The position numbers and the translations under genes are program-made. From Lachnospiraceae bacterium UBA7202 (GTDB lineage Bacteria; Bacillota; Clostridia; Lachnospirales; Lachnospiraceae), in contig DKUO01000038.1 in assembly GCA_002490705.1 (NCBI GenBank), forward strand, positions 62,001 through 126,000: 64,000 nucleotides of DNA. Direction: 5' to 3'. Every line of letters starts with the position of its first letter. Positions within the stretch are counted from its first letter, which is position 1. Under the pieces are notes generated by a model that saw only the letters and a list, made by a program, of their open reading frames with translations, ran no database searches and had not been told where the DNA came from. Shown piece after piece: positions 33,799 to 42,308 of this stretch.

Positions 33799-34498
33799 CG
33801 CGAAAGCCTCCTTCCGTTTTGTCCGTTTCGCCCAGATCCGTCAGACAGCCGTCGGACACGTGCAGCACTCTGTCCGCAGAGACGGCCAGATTGTTGTTGT
33901 GGGTGATCATAAGGATGGTTTGCTGGTATTTTCTGGAGGCACGAAGCAAGAGATCCAATACTTCCATGCTGTTACGGCTGTCCAGATTGCCGGTAGGCTC
34001 GTCGGCCAGAATCAGTTTCGGGTCGGTGATCAGGGCGCGGCCGATAGCGACACGCTGTTTCTGCCCGCCGGAGAGCTGATTGGGAAGATGGTGTCGTCTG
34101 TCCTGTAGGTCAAGAAGAGAGAGCAGTTCATTTAAAGCGTTTGGATTTGGCTTGCGGTAGTCTAGCAGAAGCGGAAAAATAATGTTCTGCTCCACATTCA
34201 GCTCCTCTATCAGGTGAAAGGATTGGAAGACAAAGCCGATGTTTCGCCTGCGGAAGATTGTGCGTTCCTCCTCATTCATGGAGAAAAGATTTTGGCCGTC
34301 GATGAGGATATTGCCCTCGGTGGGAAAATCAAGAGCGCCGATTAAATTGAGCAGGGTGCTCTTCCCAGAGCCGGATTCGCCGACGACGGCGCAAAATTCT
34401 CCCTTGTTCAGGGAGAAGGAAACGTTTTTCAGGGCATCTACCCTGACGGCGGATTCGCCGTAGGTTTTACAGAGATTGTTTACCTGTAAGATTTGCAT
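33782..34498 (-). CDS. ABC transporter ATP-binding protein (MacB/LolD type)
   Basis: 238 residues. It has Walker A GESGSGKST, the Q-loop FQSFHLIEEL, signature LSGGQKQRVAIGRAL, Walker B LILADEPTGNLD and switch His MITHNNNLA. The sequence groups with the MacB/LolD/BceA class that pairs with FtsX-like permeases. It is the first gene of the exporter transcript; the CTTACAG boxes (34566-34610) lie directly upstream. Confidence 0.93.
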   Translation of the reverse strand: MQILQVNNLCKTYGESAVRVDALKNVSFSLNKGEFCAVVGESGSGKSTLLNLIGALDFPTEGNILIDGQNLFSMNEEERTIFRRRNIGFVFQSFHLIEELNVEQNIIFPLLLDYRKPNPNALNELLSLLDLQDRRHHLPNQLSGGQKQRVAIGRALITDPKLILADEPTGNLDSRNSMEVLDLLLRASRKYQQTILMITHNNNLAVSADRVLHVSDGCLTDLGETDKTEGGFRDEKLS

Positions 34499-34565
34499 GA
34501 GTGGTTCATTCCTTTCTTGTTTTTTTAGTACAGTGGATCCTGTATAGCCAGAATAACAAGAAAGC

Positions 34566-34610
34566 CTTACAGCGCCGTGAATTTTAGCTTACAGATTTGT
34601 AAGGTTACAG
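34566..34610 (-). promoter_or_regulatory. Repeated CTTACAG boxes at the exporter promoter (response-regulator site candidate)
   Basis: CTTACAG at 34566-34572 and again at 34588-34594, exactly 22 bases apart, plus GTTACAG at 34604-34610. The second copy is half of a perfect dyad CTTACA-GATT-TGTAAG (34588-34603). On the minus strand a -10-like TATACA lies 17 bases beyond the nearest box, which occupies the -35 place. Spacing by two helical turns is usual for OmpR-family regulators such as the one encoded at 35857-36537. Confidence 0.6.
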
Positions 34611-35843
34611 CGGGAACAAAACGGTAAAGGCGGTTTCGACGTGAGGGACGCTTCGGACGGAAAGAATGCCGTCCTGCCCTTCGATGATGGACTTTGCCAG
34701 TGAAAGCCCCAGTCCTGCGCCCTGTCTGTCCTGTGATTGGCTGCTGCGGTAAAAACGCTTGAAAATGTGAGGAAGATCTTCGGGGCTGATGCCGTCCCCA
34801 TTGTCTGTGACCGTGATTCGGAGGGCGGCAGGAGAGGTTTCCCATAGGATACGGATGACGCCGGAGGCATGGGTGTGATCCAGCGCATTTTTTATGAGAT
34901 TGGCCAGTGCCTCCGAGGTCCATGCGGGATCACAGATCAGTGATGCATCGGCATTGCCTTCTACAAGAAGTTCTTTTTCTTCTCTCTGGGCGCGGGTGGT
35001 CAGTTCGCTTAAGGCGTGGGAGATGAGATCCGGCAGACGGCAGTTTACTTTTTCAAAGCTTATGCTTCCTGCATCCAGACGGGTGATCTTCAACAGGGAA
35101 AGAAGCAGATCCTCCATGCGTCTTAAGGCGGTTCCTGTCTTGGCGGCATATTCCTTTATGACAGCGGGCCGGTCAGGTTCATTTTCCATAATTTCCTGAT
35201 ACAGGGAGAGCGCAGTCAGGGGCGTTTTCAGCTGGTGGGAGATATGGGAAACGGTATTTTTCAGGAAACGCTTAGAGGACTGGGCAGTTTCCTTTTGCGC
35301 CTGAAGCATGGTGGCAAGGTTGTCTATGGACGAGAACAACCGATAAATACCGCCTTCGCTTGTCTGCGGCAGATGCGAAGAGTAGTCGTTATTTCGATAG
35401 CGTTCCATGACAGAGCAGGCCTGCTCGTAGAGCCGTTCCCTTTGATACAGAAAAAAGCAGGAGCGGCCGACCAGCATAAGAGAGAGCAGGAGCGTAAACA
35501 GAAGGGAAAGGAAGCGGGCGTGACTATGAAAACGGGAGAGCTGGGGTAGGAATTCCTCTTTCTGGGCAGAGGTAAGGCCTGCTTTTGCGAGAAGGGCAGC
35601 GCCTTCTTCGGTGCTTTCTTTTTCGGTGAGGGCTGAGGCAATTACCTGCCTGGAGACGCCTTTTGCGAGCAGGGCTGAGGCGATTTTTTCATCGTGGGAA
35701 AGCAGCATGGTTTTGGCAGAGCGGGTGAGGGAGGCACTGAAAATCATGCCTGTGAGAAACAGTAAAAATGAGAAGAACAGTAGAAAGGCAAGGTAGCGTT
35801 TGTTGTTCCGGTCCTGTATATCCTGTGTGAAAGCTGCAATCAT
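34605..35843 (-). CDS. Sensor histidine kinase
   Basis: 412 residues. Two membrane helices (about 19-37 and 111-133) enclose an extracellular loop of about 73 residues. The HisKA box SHISHQLKTPLTAL has the phospho-accepting His203; the ATPase domain shows LANLIKNALDHT, VTDNGDGI, LPHIFKRFYR and GAGLGLSLAKSIIEG. The sizeable sensor loop separates it from the loop-less BceS/intramembrane class. It is encoded 13 bases after its response regulator and upstream of the exporter. The stop codon sits in the third CTTACAG-like box. Confidence 0.93.
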   Translation of the reverse strand: MIAAFTQDIQDRNNKRYLAFLLFFSFLLFLTGMIFSASLTRSAKTMLLSHDEKIASALLAKGVSRQVIASALTEKESTEEGAALLAKAGLTSAQKEEFLPQLSRFHSHARFLSLLFTLLLSLMLVGRSCFFLYQRERLYEQACSVMERYRNNDYSSHLPQTSEGGIYRLFSSIDNLATMLQAQKETAQSSKRFLKNTVSHISHQLKTPLTALSLYQEIMENEPDRPAVIKEYAAKTGTALRRMEDLLLSLLKITRLDAGSISFEKVNCRLPDLISHALSELTTRAQREEKELLVEGNADASLICDPAWTSEALANLIKNALDHTHASGVIRILWETSPAALRITVTDNGDGISPEDLPHIFKRFYRSSQSQDRQGAGLGLSLAKSIIEGQDGILSVRSVPHVETAFTVLFPL

Positions 35844-35856
35844 CTGTAAGCTCCTT

Positions 35857-36537
35857 TCATATTTGCTCGTTCCACTTGTAACCGAATCCGCGGACGGTGA
35901 TCAAATAGCGGGGATGCGCCGGGTCCGGTTCCAGTTTCTCCCGCAACCGTCGTATATATACGGACAGGGTGTTGTCATCCACGAAATTCCCGGTATGATC
36001 CCACAGCTCATCCAGAATGCGCTCTCTCGTAACGACGATTCCCGTATTCCGGACAAGAAGGCATAGCAGACGATATTCGGCTTTGGTAAGGTCAATGCTT
36101 CGGCCCTCTACCGAGACACGATTCGCCGCCGTATCAATAGAGAGACTGCCAAAGGTGAGGCTTGACGCCGGTTTGCTCCGTCTGAGCAGGGCGTGGATGC
36201 GGGAACACAGCTCGCCGATTTTAAAGGGCTTCGTGACATAATCGTCGCCTCCGCAATCCAGTCCCCGTATCACATTCACCTCCTCGTCGGAGGCGGTGAG
36301 AAAAAGAATGGGAATTTGACTGTCCTTGGCCCGTACCTTCTCACAGATCGAAAATCCTGTTCCGTCCGGCAGGGTAACATCCAAAATGAGAAGATCAAAG
36401 GAAATGGGAAAGGTGAGCTGTGCGAGGGCTTCCGCTGTCGTGCGTGCGGTGGTCACAAGAAAATCATTTTTTTTCAGGGAATATTCCAAGCCGTCAATGA
36501 GACTGCTATCGTCTTCTACAAGCAGGATTTTGTTCAT
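35857..36537 (-). CDS. OmpR-family response regulator
   Basis: 226 residues. The receiver domain has acidic pair ED at 8-9, phospho-acceptor Asp53 in LLILDVTLPDGTGF, TAS at 81-83 and Lys103 in VTKPF. The C-terminal winged helix shows LTKAEYRLLCLLVRN, DNTLSVYIRRLREKL and VRGFGYKW. It is expected to control the ABC exporter downstream and perhaps itself. The promoter is at 36602-36630. Confidence 0.95.
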   Translation of the reverse strand: MNKILLVEDDSSLIDGLEYSLKKNDFLVTTARTTAEALAQLTFPISFDLLILDVTLPDGTGFSICEKVRAKDSQIPILFLTASDEEVNVIRGLDCGGDDYVTKPFKIGELCSRIHALLRRSKPASSLTFGSLSIDTAANRVSVEGRSIDLTKAEYRLLCLLVRNTGIVVTRERILDELWDHTGNFVDDNTLSVYIRRLREKLEPDPAHPRYLITVRGFGYKWNEQI

Positions 36538-36601
36538 GGGACATCCTTTCTGTCAGGCATTTGATTTCGCCGGAAGCGGGATTTGCCGAGGATAATTACA
36601 T

Positions 36602-36630
36602 AGTATAATTCTGTTTGGAGAAAATTGCAA
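36602..36630 (-). promoter_or_regulatory. Promoter of the two-component operon
   Basis: On the minus strand TTGCAA, 17 bases, TATACT, giving a leader of about 60 bases. Confidence 0.65.
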
Positions 36631-36687
36631 TTCTTTTAGGGCGGCCGTTATCCCGCGGACAGATCTGTCTATACCCGAAGCAGGAGG

Positions 36688-36716
36688 TTGACGGTGCGCG
36701 GGAATGTGCCTATACT
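36688..36716 (+). promoter_or_regulatory. Promoter of the 36743-38119 gene
   Basis: TTGACG, 17 bases, TATACT; the start codon is about 20 bases beyond the predicted transcript start. Confidence 0.7.
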
Positions 36717-36742
36717 GTAGGAAGAAAGGGGACGGGAAAAAA

Positions 36743-38119
36743 ATGAAAGCCATCAAAATAACAACCCTCATCACGGTATGCATTTCCGTATTGTATCTTC
36801 TGCTTTCGGCAGTTCTGTCCTTTACGGCGGTTTCCTTCCGCAACTGGGCGGATGTACTGGGAAAGCTGTTTGCGGCTGTCTTGATGCCGATCATGGTTCT
36901 TGTTCTGGCTCTTTTCCTGCTGTACAGAAATGAACGCGTTCATCAGACTGTGAAAACGGTCTGTGTCGCGGCGGCTGTGATTGTGTGCAGTATTTACGTA
37001 TGCTTTGCCATGTTTTTTATTGCGTTTGGGAGTAAAGAGGAGCGGATGCTGACGAGGCATCTTCTTGTGACAGATGAATCTTTTCTGAGTGAAGCGGATC
37101 CCGTCTATTACCGTCCGGCGGCGCTTTTCTTTAAGCGTCCGACAGAGATTACTACTACAGATCAGGTGGATTATCTGGAGAAAAAATATCAGAGATCATT
37201 TGGCGTATCGGAGTCGGGCGACATCATTTATGACCGGGAATGCCCGGAGGTGAAGGTGTCCGTGTGGCCCTGGGGCATGACGTTTCATGATAATTATACA
37301 GAGGAGCTGACGATCACAAGTCTGCTTGAGGTATACAACGGCGTGAATATGGAGCGGGGATATCATATCGTGGAAATAAATGACCGGGAATATTTGTGTC
37401 TGGAGGCTTCCGGCTATGACGATATAGAAACGCTTTCCGAGGATATGGTATGCCTGATGGCCGGTGCGATGAGCGGAGGGTTTTCCCGGTCCGGGAATGC
37501 GATGGAATTTTTTCAGGAATACAGGGGCGTGGTTTATTTTTCTTTTGGCGGAGAAGAGGACTATATGGGAAGCGTTCCTTTTGGCGGCAAAAATGGAGAA
37601 TGGCCGATAGACGTTGAGGCCGTCGCTCGTACCGTTTACCGTAAGTATGCGGATGACGGAGCTGCAAAAAATAAGGAATCGTATTCTAATACAGGAGAGA
37701 GTGGTGCGGAGGAGAGTTTTTTTGAGCCGGCGCCGGAAAGCGCGCCTGAAACAGATTTAGAGCCCGAACCGGATTACAGAGAGACAGCCGCGAAAGCGGT
37801 CTATGACGCTGTGCTTTCAGAGGAGGGCTTTTCCTATGAGGTGTGCTATAACGCCAAGGGAAATCTCTATATTGATTTAGGTAGTAAACTGTCGGAGGAA
37901 GACGGCCAAACCTATTCTTATCGCCTCGTGTATGACCGCCTGTCTAAAAACGGCGCCTGCGAGCTTCTGGTGCTGTACCGGTCTGCGGAGGGATCAGACA
38001 ATGAGGTGATTATGGATATGTATGCGGTGGAGACGGCAACCGGAAAGGTTGTGGTTTCCGGCAGGAAGGCGTGGAGCGATGTGGGAACAGAGGAGTACCG
38101 GGAGATCACCGGGGAGTGA
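36743..38119 (+). CDS. Membrane-anchored protein of unknown function
   Basis: 458 residues from ATG 36743; GAAAGGGG lies upstream. Not recognised as a named family. Three hydrophobic helices at the N-terminus (about 5-28, 41-62, 73-95) are followed by a long soluble part with segments such as VDYLEKKYQRSFGVSESGD and FHDNYTEELTITSLLEVYNG. A Pro/Glu-rich linker (about 327-350, FFEPAPESAPETDLEPEPD) separates a last ~100-residue domain. The soluble region is likely outside the cell because the linker type is common in exported proteins; that is inference. It is divergent from the two-component operon and has its own promoter. Confidence 0.7.
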   Translation: MKAIKITTLITVCISVLYLLLSAVLSFTAVSFRNWADVLGKLFAAVLMPIMVLVLALFLLYRNERVHQTVKTVCVAAAVIVCSIYVCFAMFFIAFGSKEERMLTRHLLVTDESFLSEADPVYYRPAALFFKRPTEITTTDQVDYLEKKYQRSFGVSESGDIIYDRECPEVKVSVWPWGMTFHDNYTEELTITSLLEVYNGVNMERGYHIVEINDREYLCLEASGYDDIETLSEDMVCLMAGAMSGGFSRSGNAMEFFQEYRGVVYFSFGGEEDYMGSVPFGGKNGEWPIDVEAVARTVYRKYADDGAAKNKESYSNTGESGAEESFFEPAPESAPETDLEPEPDYRETAAKAVYDAVLSEEGFSYEVCYNAKGNLYIDLGSKLSEEDGQTYSYRLVYDRLSKNGACELLVLYRSAEGSDNEVIMDMYAVETATGKVVVSGRKAWSDVGTEEYREITGE

Positions 38120-38194
38120 GAGGCGCATTTATTAAAGAAAACTTTTTTGAAAAGTGTTGAGAAAAAGAAACTATAGACAGGAGGAGATAAATCA

Positions 38195-39106
38195 GTGATA
38201 CTTAAAACAGAAAGATTGATTTTACGCCGCTGGGATAGGAGCGATGCGGGAGATTTATACAAATATGCCAGCGATCCCGATGTAGGACCGATTGCCGGAT
38301 GGCCGCCGCATCAGAGCCTGAAAGAAAGTATGGATGTGATCAGAAATGTTTTCTCGGGAGCGGAGGCCTATGCCATCTGCCTGAAGGAAGACGATATAGC
38401 TATTGGTGCCATTGAGCTGAAACTGAACGGCCATACAGACATGACGGAGAGGGATGATGAGTGCGAGCTTGGATATTGGCTTGGGAAGCCGTTCTGGGGT
38501 CAGGGATTGATGCCGGAAGCGGCGAGGGAAATGTTACGCCACGCCTTTGAAGATCTCGGCATGGATAAAGTATGGTGCGGTTATTATGACGGGAACAGCA
38601 AATCGAAAAGAGTACAGGAGAAGGTCGGCTTTCAATATCAACGGACAACCGAGGGCGTGGACGTCCCGCTTATGCATGAGAAGCGGACAGGGCATGTAAA
38701 TCTGTTGACCAGGGAAATGTGGTTGTGGACAAAATTGTATGAAGCGGCCAAAGCGGTACAGAACGCAAGAAAGATATCTGATTATGTGGAAGCGGGAGGC
38801 GTGGCGGCAGCGATCCTCTCGTCTTCCGGCAGGATTTATACCGGCGTATGCGTGGATACCTGTTCCACATTGGGAATCTGCGCTGAGAGAAATGCAATTT
38901 TCAATATGCTGACAAACGGCGAACAGGAGATACAAAAAGTGCTTGCTATCATGCCTGACGGGCGCACAGGCGCTCCCTGCGGGGCCTGCCGGGAGCTGAT
39001 GGTTCAGCTGATGCCGGGAAAATATAAAGACATTGAAGTTATGATGGATTATGATCAGAAAAGCGTGGTAACGCTGGGAGAACTGACTCCGGGGTGGTGG
39101 ATATGA
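38195..39106 (+). CDS. GNAT acetyltransferase fused to a cytidine deaminase-like domain
   Basis: 303 residues with a GTG start at 38195 behind AGGAGGAG. Residues 1-175 are a RimJ/RimL-like GNAT domain (LKTERLILRRWDRSDAGDLY, ELGYWLGKPFWGQGLMPEAA for acetyl-CoA binding). Residues ~180-303 are a cytidine/blasticidin-S deaminase-type zinc domain: C229-A-E231 in CAERNAIF and P261-C262-G-A-C265 supply the zinc ligands and catalytic Glu. GNAT proteins acetylate amines on small molecules or proteins, and deaminases of this class act on nucleosides. The combination suggests modification of a nucleoside-like compound, possibly detoxification. The downstream amidohydrolase overlaps by 4 bases. Confidence 0.87.
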   Translation: MILKTERLILRRWDRSDAGDLYKYASDPDVGPIAGWPPHQSLKESMDVIRNVFSGAEAYAICLKEDDIAIGAIELKLNGHTDMTERDDECELGYWLGKPFWGQGLMPEAAREMLRHAFEDLGMDKVWCGYYDGNSKSKRVQEKVGFQYQRTTEGVDVPLMHEKRTGHVNLLTREMWLWTKLYEAAKAVQNARKISDYVEAGGVAAAILSSSGRIYTGVCVDTCSTLGICAERNAIFNMLTNGEQEIQKVLAIMPDGRTGAPCGACRELMVQLMPGKYKDIEVMMDYDQKSVVTLGELTPGWWI

Positions 39107-39942
39107 ATAAAAAATTGAAAATTGCACTGTTACAGCTTCTGCCGGGCGACGGCATAGAGGAACAGGCTCAGATTGGGACTGCGGCATGCAGGAAAGCAAA
39201 AGAAATGGGGGCGGACATTGCCCTGTTCCCGGAGATGTGGAGCAGCGGTTATCAGATACCGCAGGATGAGAAGATCTTGAATGGGATGGCGGTTTCCGCC
39301 ACGAGTGATTTTGTGCAGGGCTTTGGCAGACTGGCGGCGGAACTGCAGATGGCCATCGGCATTACCTTTTTGGAAAGCCACAGGCCGAAACCGCTTAACT
39401 CTATGATCCTTTTTGACGAGAACGGGAAAAATGTCCTCCATTACTCGAAGGTACATACCTGCGCGTTTGACAGGGAGAAGATGCTGTCTGGCGGCGAGGA
39501 TTTTTATGTTGTTGATTTGGAGATCGGCGGGGATACGGTTAAGGTTGGGTGCATGATATGCTTTGACAGGGAATTTCCCGAAAGCGCACGAATCCTAATG
39601 CTGAAAGGCGCGGAGGTCATTCTTGCGCCAAATGCCTGCCCTATGGAAATCAATCGTCTGGCCGCACTGAGAACCAGAGCTTATGAAAATATGACTGCCA
39701 TCGCTACGTGCAATTACCCGGAAGGACAACCGGACTGCAACGGGCATTCTACGGTCTTTGACGGGGTGGCATGGCTGAGGGATGAGCCGGGGTCACGGGA
39801 CATGTGTATTTTGGAAGCGCCGGAGGAGGAAGGCGTTTTCCTTGCCGAGATTGATTTGGATTTGTTACGGGAATACCGTGCGAATGAGGTGACGGGAGAT
39901 AAATACCGTCATCCGGATAAATATGGGATTTTGAATAGTTGA
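39103..39942 (+). CDS. Carbon-nitrogen hydrolase (nitrilase superfamily)
   Basis: 279 residues from ATG 39103, overlapping the fusion gene stop as ATGA. The catalytic triad is complete: Glu44 in LFPEMWSSGY, Lys116 in HYSKVHTC and Cys153 in MICFDREFPESAR. This branch includes omega-amidases, N-carbamoyl-amine and beta-ureidopropionase-like hydrolases. Translational coupling to the deaminase-acetyltransferase suggests a shared substrate, for example the amide or carbamoyl product of nucleobase breakdown; this is inference. Confidence 0.9.
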   Translation: MNKKLKIALLQLLPGDGIEEQAQIGTAACRKAKEMGADIALFPEMWSSGYQIPQDEKILNGMAVSATSDFVQGFGRLAAELQMAIGITFLESHRPKPLNSMILFDENGKNVLHYSKVHTCAFDREKMLSGGEDFYVVDLEIGGDTVKVGCMICFDREFPESARILMLKGAEVILAPNACPMEINRLAALRTRAYENMTAIATCNYPEGQPDCNGHSTVFDGVAWLRDEPGSRDMCILEAPEEEGVFLAEIDLDLLREYRANEVTGDKYRHPDKYGILNS

Positions 39943-39955
39943 TCCTTACGGGAAT

Positions 39956-39996
39956 AAATTTCCTCCCTATCCGCATAGGAATAGAGGAGGGAATTT
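39956..39996 (+). other. Hairpin that masks an AGGAGG site upstream of the SpoIID-domain gene
   Basis: AAATTTCCTCCCTAT faces ATAGAGGAGGGAATTT: CTAT/ATAG, CCTCC/GGAGG and AAATT/AATTT pair with small interruptions. The AGGAGG and a TTG codon (39995) are in the 3' arm. No U run follows, so it is not a clear terminator. A second ribosome site, GAAGGA at 39997-40002, remains free for the ATG at 40010. Confidence 0.5.
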
Positions 39997-40009
39997 GAAG
40001 GACTTTTGT

Positions 40010-42298
40010 ATGAACTTTAACGCAAAACAATTCGCGAAACTTGCGCTTATTTTTTTCGGGCTGCTTTTTTTGGTCGGAATCTTTATGGGAAGGCGGATGA
40101 AAAAGGAAGAGGAGACCGTGCCGGAGGGGGAGAAGATTACCGTGGAAGACGTGGAAATTCTTCTGGATGCTCTGGGGGTCTCTTTTTCCATGCCTGCGTC
40201 CGGCAACGGGGAAAAGCCGCAGGGTAGTCAAGAGGCGGACGGAGAAGAATCTGCGGCCTATTTTACATATGGACAGTACGAGGAGCTTTGCCGCCAGATC
40301 GGGAAGGAGGAATGGCAGCTTCCCGATTACAGCAGTCGGTATCAGCCGGAGTATGCGCTTTTGAAGGAGGACTGGTACAGGGCGTTTCGCATTTTTTTGG
40401 CGTATCTGGATCAGGAATCCGCTATCTGGGAAACCACAGTCTTTGTGCTGAAAATTGACAGCGGGACGGGAGAGGCTTACACGGAAAACGGCGCCCTAAA
40501 CGGGCCCTGCCGCTATCTTTCGACGGCCTTTGCAGGAAACGAACTACAGGAAATGAAAGTCTATGTAAAGGGAGACACGCTGTTAACCATCGTGGAGGTA
40601 CTGCCGGAGGATCATTATCTGGGAAGCGTCTGGGTGATGGAGAACATGGAAGAGGGACTTTACTGTTTTTATCATCAGACAACCTTTCAGGCGGCGGTTT
40701 CCGAAGAGGAGCAGGTACAGCTTCCGGAGAGGGAACAGATTGCCGACCTGGCTTTCCGGGATGGCCGTATCGTGGAAGCGAGGGAGCGGCGGGAGAAGAT
40801 TCACGGCAGGCTGCTGCGGGCCAGTGAGGAAGAATTGGAGATTGAAGATTACGGGAGCTATCCTCTGTCGGAACAGATGGAGGTATACAAGCTCTATGGC
40901 AGTCTTGAGACATTGGAGAGAGCGGATTTGCGGGTGGGATGCGCGGATACGGATTTTGTGGTCGAGCAGGGGAGAATTGTCGCCTGTCTGGTCTCGGAGG
41001 AGGCGGGGGCGGACCAAATACGTGTGCTTTTGAAAAATACGGCGGCTGGCAGTAATTTTCACGATAGCGTTGTCGTTCGTGTGGATGGTGAGGAGACAAA
41101 ACTGCGCAAGGACCAGATGGCTGTGGGCGAGCGCAGAGTCTACCGGAGCGCGAACCTCACGGATAAAGTGACCGTGGAGATGGAGGGGAGCACAAGGGCG
41201 GATCATGCCTACCGGGGCGTCATTGAATGCCTGCGGATGGAACAGGGAATTGCGGTGATCAATGAACTGCCTTTGGAGGAGTACCTTTATGCGGTGGTGC
41301 CCAGTGAGATGCCGGCGTCCTATCCGGAGGAGGCGTTAAAGGCGCAGGCGGTGTGCGCCAGAACGTTTGCCTATCGCTATATTCTCCGCGCGGGCATTCC
41401 CGAACTTGGCGCCCATGTGGACGATACGACGGCCTATCAGGTCTATCACAATATAGTTGAAAATGCGGCTTCCACCACGGCGGTAAAGGAGACGGACGGG
41501 GTGCTGCTCACGTATCAGGGGGAGGCCGCCGGGAACTATTATTATTCTACTTCCTGCGGCACCGGAACGGATGTGGTGAGTTGGCAGGGAGGCAGCGGGG
41601 AAGACGTCGCCTATCTACAGGGCAGGCGGGTGAGCGCAGGCAGTGCATCCGATGGCCCTGATGCGGAATCCCTGCGGGACGAGGAGGTTTTTCGGCAGTT
41701 TATTACCACCGTGCAGGAGGAAGATTTGGAGAAGGATGAGCCATGGTACCGGTGGACCTATGAAGAGGAGGAACTGGATGAGGAGGCGATCTGTGACCGT
41801 CTGCGGGAAAGACAGAAGGCGGCCCCGTCTTATGTGCTGACAAAAGCGGAGGGGGACTATTATGTGTCGGAGCCCATTAAAAAGCTGGGAAAAATCAAAC
41901 GGTTAGAGATCTCAAAACGGGGCGCGGGAGGCATTGCGCAGGAACTTACGGTTGAGGCGGAAAAAGGAACGGTTAAGGTGCTTTCCGAGTACAATATCCG
42001 TTATGTCCTCTGTGATACGAAAAGCGCTGTCCACAAACAAGATGGGAGCGAAACCGTGCCAAAGACACTGCTGCCAAGCGGCTTTTTTGTGATAGATGCG
42101 GTTTGCCGGACTGGAAAAGGCGGGGAATATGTGGTAGGATATACGTTGACCGGAGGCGGCTTTGGACACGGCGTCGGCATGTCCCAGAACGGGGCAAAGG
42201 CGATGGGGGAGAGGGGAGCCGACTATACGCAGATCCTTTCCAAGTTTTATCCTGATTGTGAAGTGGCGGACGCCGGGTCGCTGCGGGAACAGGAATGA
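40010..42298 (+). CDS. SpoIID/LytB-domain cell-wall protein
   Basis: 762 residues from ATG 40010 with GAAGGA seven bases upstream; a TTG at 39995 is possible but its ribosome site is in a hairpin. One N-terminal membrane anchor (KLALIFFGLLFLVGIFMG). The C-terminal half is a SpoIID domain: VINELPLEEYLYAVVPSEMP, YPEEALKAQAVCARTFAY, YYYSTSCGTGTDVV and GGGFGHGVGMSQNGAKAMGE. SpoIID is a lytic transglycosylase acting on denuded glycan strands in engulfment; this protein is about twice the size of the sporulation enzyme. The ~370-residue N-terminal region is not recognised. It acts outside the membrane. Confidence 0.88.
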   Translation: MNFNAKQFAKLALIFFGLLFLVGIFMGRRMKKEEETVPEGEKITVEDVEILLDALGVSFSMPASGNGEKPQGSQEADGEESAAYFTYGQYEELCRQIGKEEWQLPDYSSRYQPEYALLKEDWYRAFRIFLAYLDQESAIWETTVFVLKIDSGTGEAYTENGALNGPCRYLSTAFAGNELQEMKVYVKGDTLLTIVEVLPEDHYLGSVWVMENMEEGLYCFYHQTTFQAAVSEEEQVQLPEREQIADLAFRDGRIVEARERREKIHGRLLRASEEELEIEDYGSYPLSEQMEVYKLYGSLETLERADLRVGCADTDFVVEQGRIVACLVSEEAGADQIRVLLKNTAAGSNFHDSVVVRVDGEETKLRKDQMAVGERRVYRSANLTDKVTVEMEGSTRADHAYRGVIECLRMEQGIAVINELPLEEYLYAVVPSEMPASYPEEALKAQAVCARTFAYRYILRAGIPELGAHVDDTTAYQVYHNIVENAASTTAVKETDGVLLTYQGEAAGNYYYSTSCGTGTDVVSWQGGSGEDVAYLQGRRVSAGSASDGPDAESLRDEEVFRQFITTVQEEDLEKDEPWYRWTYEEEELDEEAICDRLRERQKAAPSYVLTKAEGDYYVSEPIKKLGKIKRLEISKRGAGGIAQELTVEAEKGTVKVLSEYNIRYVLCDTKSAVHKQDGSETVPKTLLPSGFFVIDAVCRTGKGGEYVVGYTLTGGGFGHGVGMSQNGAKAMGERGADYTQILSKFYPDCEVADAGSLREQE

Positions 42299-42308
42299 TG
42301 GGAGTATT

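Noticed and set aside
31426..34498. BceAB-type bacitracin transporter
   Set aside because: The permease has a duplicated MacB/FtsX layout of 790 residues and the kinase has a real extracellular loop; both differ from the BceAB-BceRS pattern.
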